A stretch of 8,354 nt of DNA from Prevotella sp. (lineage in GTDB: Bacteria > Bacteroidota > Bacteroidia > Bacteroidales > Bacteroidaceae). This document shows positions 6,385 through 8,354 of the stretch, one piece after another. The stretch covers positions 1-8,354 of the forward strand of contig JAJPYV010000023.1 of assembly GCA_021204735.1 (NCBI GenBank), written 5' to 3'. The notes below the pieces were generated by a model, which made no database searches, was not told the DNA's origin, and saw nothing but the letters and a program-made list of their open reading frames with translations. Position numbers and translations under genes: made by a program. The first letter of the stretch is position 1; the number at the start of each line of letters is the position of its first letter.

Positions 6385-7886
6385 TTCACGTACTCCGAAA
6401 AATCTGTTAAATGCATATCTCCCTTACGCTGCAATGTGTCGTGCATTGCAAAAGCGGCAGGCAAATTATGACGGGTATGTCCTCCTTTAGAAATCTTCAA
6501 GTAGTCACGGAGCATCTGACGATAGTCGGGATGTGCACAGTTGTCTATAATAAGTGCCGCACGCTCGAGTGGGCTCTTTCCACGGAGATCTGCTATTCCC
6601 TGTTCTGTCACTATAACGTTGACATCATGCTCTGAGTGGTCGTGATGACTTACCATAGGTACTATTGAACTGATCAAACCACCCTTTGCCGTTGAAGGAC
6701 ATGTGAAGATACTGATGTATGCGTTACGCTCAAAGTCTCCACTACCTCCTATACCGTTCATCATCTTTATACCACTTATATGTGTTGAGTTAGCATTTCC
6801 GTAGATATCTACTTCAATCGCCGTATTTATAGCTATTACGCCAAGTCTTCTGATTACTTCCGGTGAATTGGATATCTCACTCGGACGTAATGTCAAATGA
6901 TCCTTGAAATAATTAATGTTATCGTAAATCTCTTTCAAACAGCCATTGGAAACTGTAAGAGAGCAAGCGGAAGCACATTTCACACGCCCCTCGAGCATCA
7001 TTCCAACAACACTGTCCTGAAGAACCTCTGTGTACACATTAAAGTCAGGCACTATCTCATCATGTCCTAATGCTCCCAATATGGCGTTCGCCGTACTGCC
7101 TACTCCACTCTGTAAAGGCAAAAATGTTGAAGGGATAATACCTCTCTTCATATCACTGACGAGGAAACGGGCTACATTATGACCAATCTGGTCTGTTATC
7201 GGGTCGGCATCCTTAAAAGCTCTTGCCTCATCGGGAATGTTACATTCCACAATTCCGACAATCTTCTTGGGGTCAATCTCAACGTATGGTTTACCAATAC
7301 GGTCGTTTACATGTACTATTGGTATTGGCTGTCTATATGGTGGGTCGAGTGGTTCGTAAACGTCATGAATGTACTTTGCATCTGGACTGTGGAAAGAGTT
7401 GAGTTCCAATATCACTTTCTTTGCCATTCTTGCGATAGTCGGACAGATACCACCAGCCGCAGTAAGATATGCCTTGCAAGTGTCCTCTCCTTCGTCTATA
7501 TCACATACCTCAAGGATAGCCCAATCAACCTCCCCCATAAAACCGTAGCGGAGTTCTTGTGCCATCTGACTCAAGTGAATGTCATTATAGGCAATCTCAC
7601 CTGCGTTCACATGCTTACGGAAGTCAGTATTTGTGGTATATGGAGCACGATACTTGATTGCTTGTGCGTTTGCCAAATCACCATCTGTACTTTGACCGGT
7701 AGATGCACCTGTAAAAATCCCTACCTTAAACTCTCTCCCTGCCTCATGTTCGGCAAGAGCCTTTACAGCGAGTTCTTTGGTAACTGCCTTTGCAGTACCA
7801 GCAGGAGTAAATCCACTTACTCCAACATTCTCACCGTTTTTTATCATTGCCGCAGCCTCTGCGGCAGTAATGCGTGTATAAGCCAT
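6381..7886 (-). CDS. Acetyl-CoA hydrolase/transferase family, succinate-type CoA-transferase
   Basis: This 501-residue protein is a full-length class-I CoA-transferase of the Cat1/AarC/ScpC type. The catalytic glutamate is Glu287 in YTEVLQDS, which forms the enzyme-CoA thioester. Family landmarks include the N-terminal GVSGFTPAGTAKAV (22-35), LQSGVGSTANAIL (258-270), and the glycine-rich NGIGGSGDFERNA (377-389) that helps form the oxyanion/CoA pocket. VTEQGIADLRGKSP follows near the C terminus. It moves CoA between succinate and acetate or propionate in the cytoplasm. In succinate-producing Bacteroidales this links succinyl-CoA to acetate or propionate formation; which acid pair it prefers cannot be told from motifs. 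It is the first gene of the minus-strand cluster, with its own promoter at 7935-7942 and a leader of about 40 bases. Its stop overlaps the next start by four bases, tying a central-metabolism gene to downstream membrane-related genes. Confidence 0.93.
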   Translation of the reverse strand: MAYTRITAAEAAAMIKNGENVGVSGFTPAGTAKAVTKELAVKALAEHEAGREFKVGIFTGASTGQSTDGDLANAQAIKYRAPYTTNTDFRKHVNAGEIAYNDIHLSQMAQELRYGFMGEVDWAILEVCDIDEGEDTCKAYLTAAGGICPTIARMAKKVILELNSFHSPDAKYIHDVYEPLDPPYRQPIPIVHVNDRIGKPYVEIDPKKIVGIVECNIPDEARAFKDADPITDQIGHNVARFLVSDMKRGIIPSTFLPLQSGVGSTANAILGALGHDEIVPDFNVYTEVLQDSVVGMMLEGRVKCASACSLTVSNGCLKEIYDNINYFKDHLTLRPSEISNSPEVIRRLGVIAINTAIEVDIYGNANSTHISGIKMMNGIGGSGDFERNAYISIFTCPSTAKGGLISSIVPMVSHHDHSEHDVNVIVTEQGIADLRGKSPLERAALIIDNCAHPDYRQMLRDYLKISKGGHTRHNLPAAFAMHDTLQRKGDMHLTDFSEYVK

Positions 7887-7934
7887 ATTCCTATTTTTAT
7901 AAGTTTATGTTTTGTTCTAATCCTAAAAACGCGG

Positions 7935-7942
7935 CAAAGTTA
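7935..7942 (-). promoter_or_regulatory. Promoter -7 box of the CoA-transferase cluster
   Basis: On the minus strand this reads TAACTTTG, a full match to the Bacteroidetes -7 consensus TAnnTTTG, followed by C. It ends 48 bases before the ATG at 7886, which predicts a leader of about 40 bases. A proper -33 TTTG at 19-21 bases upstream is missing; a TTG occurs only 12 bases away, across an eight-base A run. It lies after the HU terminator, so the cluster is transcribed separately from HU. Confidence 0.55.
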
Positions 7943-7993
7943 CTATTTTTTTTGCAATGACATATATTTATAAGTCTAAAAAGGATAAAAACT

Positions 7994-8023
7994 AAAAAAA
8001 GCCTCCACTTGTCAGTAGAGGCT
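7994..8023 (-). terminator. Intrinsic terminator of the HU gene
   Basis: On the minus strand AGCCTCTACT and AGTGGAGGCT form a ten-pair stem with a four-base loop, followed by seven T. One pair is G-U in minus-strand RNA but would be a C-A mismatch in plus-strand RNA, so the structure is built for minus-strand transcription. It starts 20 bases after the HU stop codon and separates HU from the CoA-transferase cluster. This is a textbook terminator. Confidence 0.9.
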
Positions 8024-8043
8024 CTATCTGTCTATAAAAGATT

Positions 8044-8316
8044 TTATACCAAAGCGTTGTTCAGGTCAGCTCCAGCCTTAAACTTAGCCACTTTCTTGGC
8101 AGCAATTGTTATCTTCTGTTTTGTTGCAGGATTGATACCCTGGCGCTCCGGGCGCTCGCTAACGCTGAAAGTGCCGAAGCCTACCAATGCTATTTTATCA
8201 CCTGCTACGAGAGCATCCTTAATAGCCTCAACAGTAGCGTTGAGAGCTTTTTTAGAATCAGCCTTTGAAAGACCTGCACCAACAGCAATCTTCTCATTGA
8301 GTTCTGTCTGGTGCAT
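8044..8316 (-). CDS. HU-family nucleoid DNA-binding protein
   Basis: This 90-residue protein has the normal length of HU. The N-terminal helix-turn-helix pair covers about residues 3-38 (TELNEKIA, LSKADSKKALNATVEAI). It is followed by the VGFGTFSV strand (45-52) and the DNA-intercalating beta-arm at about 53-75, with RQGINPATKQ and the conserved Pro63 at the arm tip. A basic tail (KKVAKFKAG) ends the fold. HU binds and bends DNA as a dimer and compacts the nucleoid. The N-terminal TELNEKIA and the residue at the arm tip fit HU better than IHF. The gene has its own strong terminator and no neighbour in an operon within the window. Its promoter is probably beyond the window's right edge. Bacteroidales carry several HU paralogues, and I cannot say which this is. 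Confidence 0.95.
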   Translation of the reverse strand: MHQTELNEKIAVGAGLSKADSKKALNATVEAIKDALVAGDKIALVGFGTFSVSERPERQGINPATKQKITIAAKKVAKFKAGADLNNALV

Positions 8317-8354
8317 AATTACAAGGAGTTTTTAATATTAATGATAATTATCTA
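8317..8354 (-). other. Leader of the HU gene with two adjacent AT palindromes
   Basis: The 38 bases upstream of HU contain two perfect ten-base palindromes, TTAATATTAA (8332-8341) and GATAATTATC (8343-8352), separated by one base. No clear -7 box is seen, so the promoter may lie beyond the edge. There is no Shine-Dalgarno on the coding strand. The palindromes could be a protein-binding site or just low-complexity sequence. Confidence 0.35.

Noticed and set aside
7179..7973. Plus-strand open frame of 264 codons opposite the CoA-transferase
   Set aside because: It mirrors a strongly conserved enzyme, is rich in Cys, Trp and Tyr without family motifs, and has no promoter or partner gene.
8322..8328. 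AAGGAGT near the HU start, resembling a Shine-Dalgarno
   Set aside because: It is on the plus strand, while HU is read from the minus strand, so it cannot act as its ribosome-binding site.
8009..8335. Plus-strand open frame opposite HU
   Set aside because: It is antisense to a well-conserved HU gene and its terminator, and its residues show no recognisable family.

Overview
The window looks like ordinary chromosome from a Prevotella-like member of the Bacteroidales. The DNA is visibly AT-rich, and starts lack Shine-Dalgarno sequences and sit behind A-rich leaders. Two upstream regions carry the Bacteroidetes -7 box TAnnTTTG. The gene content also fits: a succinate-type CoA-transferase, a DUF4294 protein, and a lipoprotein glutaminyl cyclase of the kind this phylum uses on exported proteins. 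I see no insertion sequence, phage, CRISPR, tRNA or rRNA.

Layout, left to right. Positions 1-390 are non-coding and very AT-rich, with a likely promoter at 294-325. A plus-strand operon (391-3678) follows, with gaps of only 12 and 15 bases. It encodes an Lrp/AsnC-type regulator, a two-domain enzyme fusing a class-I glutamine-amidotransferase-like gamma-glutamyl hydrolase (C26/PuuD type) to a renal-type dipeptidase (M19), and an M28-fold lipoprotein best read as a glutaminyl-peptide cyclotransferase. A 60-base convergent gap holds a T-rich heptad repeat and a perfect 19-bp AT-rich inverted repeat. Four genes on the minus strand (read from 7886 down to 3739) then form a tight cluster: CoA-transferase, extended short-chain dehydrogenase (GTGA overlap), PAP2-superfamily membrane phosphatase or phosphotransferase (1-base gap), and secreted DUF4294 protein (17-base gap). 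A promoter at 7935-7942 serves this cluster. Upstream of it, also on the minus strand, is an HU-family nucleoid protein gene with its own intrinsic terminator.

How the parts may work together. The left operon appears to handle gamma-glutamyl peptides or dipeptides under an amino-acid-responsive regulator, with an envelope enzyme that cyclises N-terminal glutamine. The DUF4294 protein, encoded convergently next to the cyclase, has a predicted signal-peptidase cut leaving Gln at its mature N terminus, so it is a plausible cyclase substrate. In the right cluster the CoA-transferase belongs to succinate/propionate/acetate metabolism, while the dehydrogenase-PAP2 pair suggests membrane-lipid work, possibly sphingolipids; that link is inference. 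All seven large reading frames look intact. The most interesting items are the C26-M19 fusion, the dehydrogenase-PAP2 pair, and the unusual hairpin between the convergent operons. I found no clear evidence of a wholly new system.
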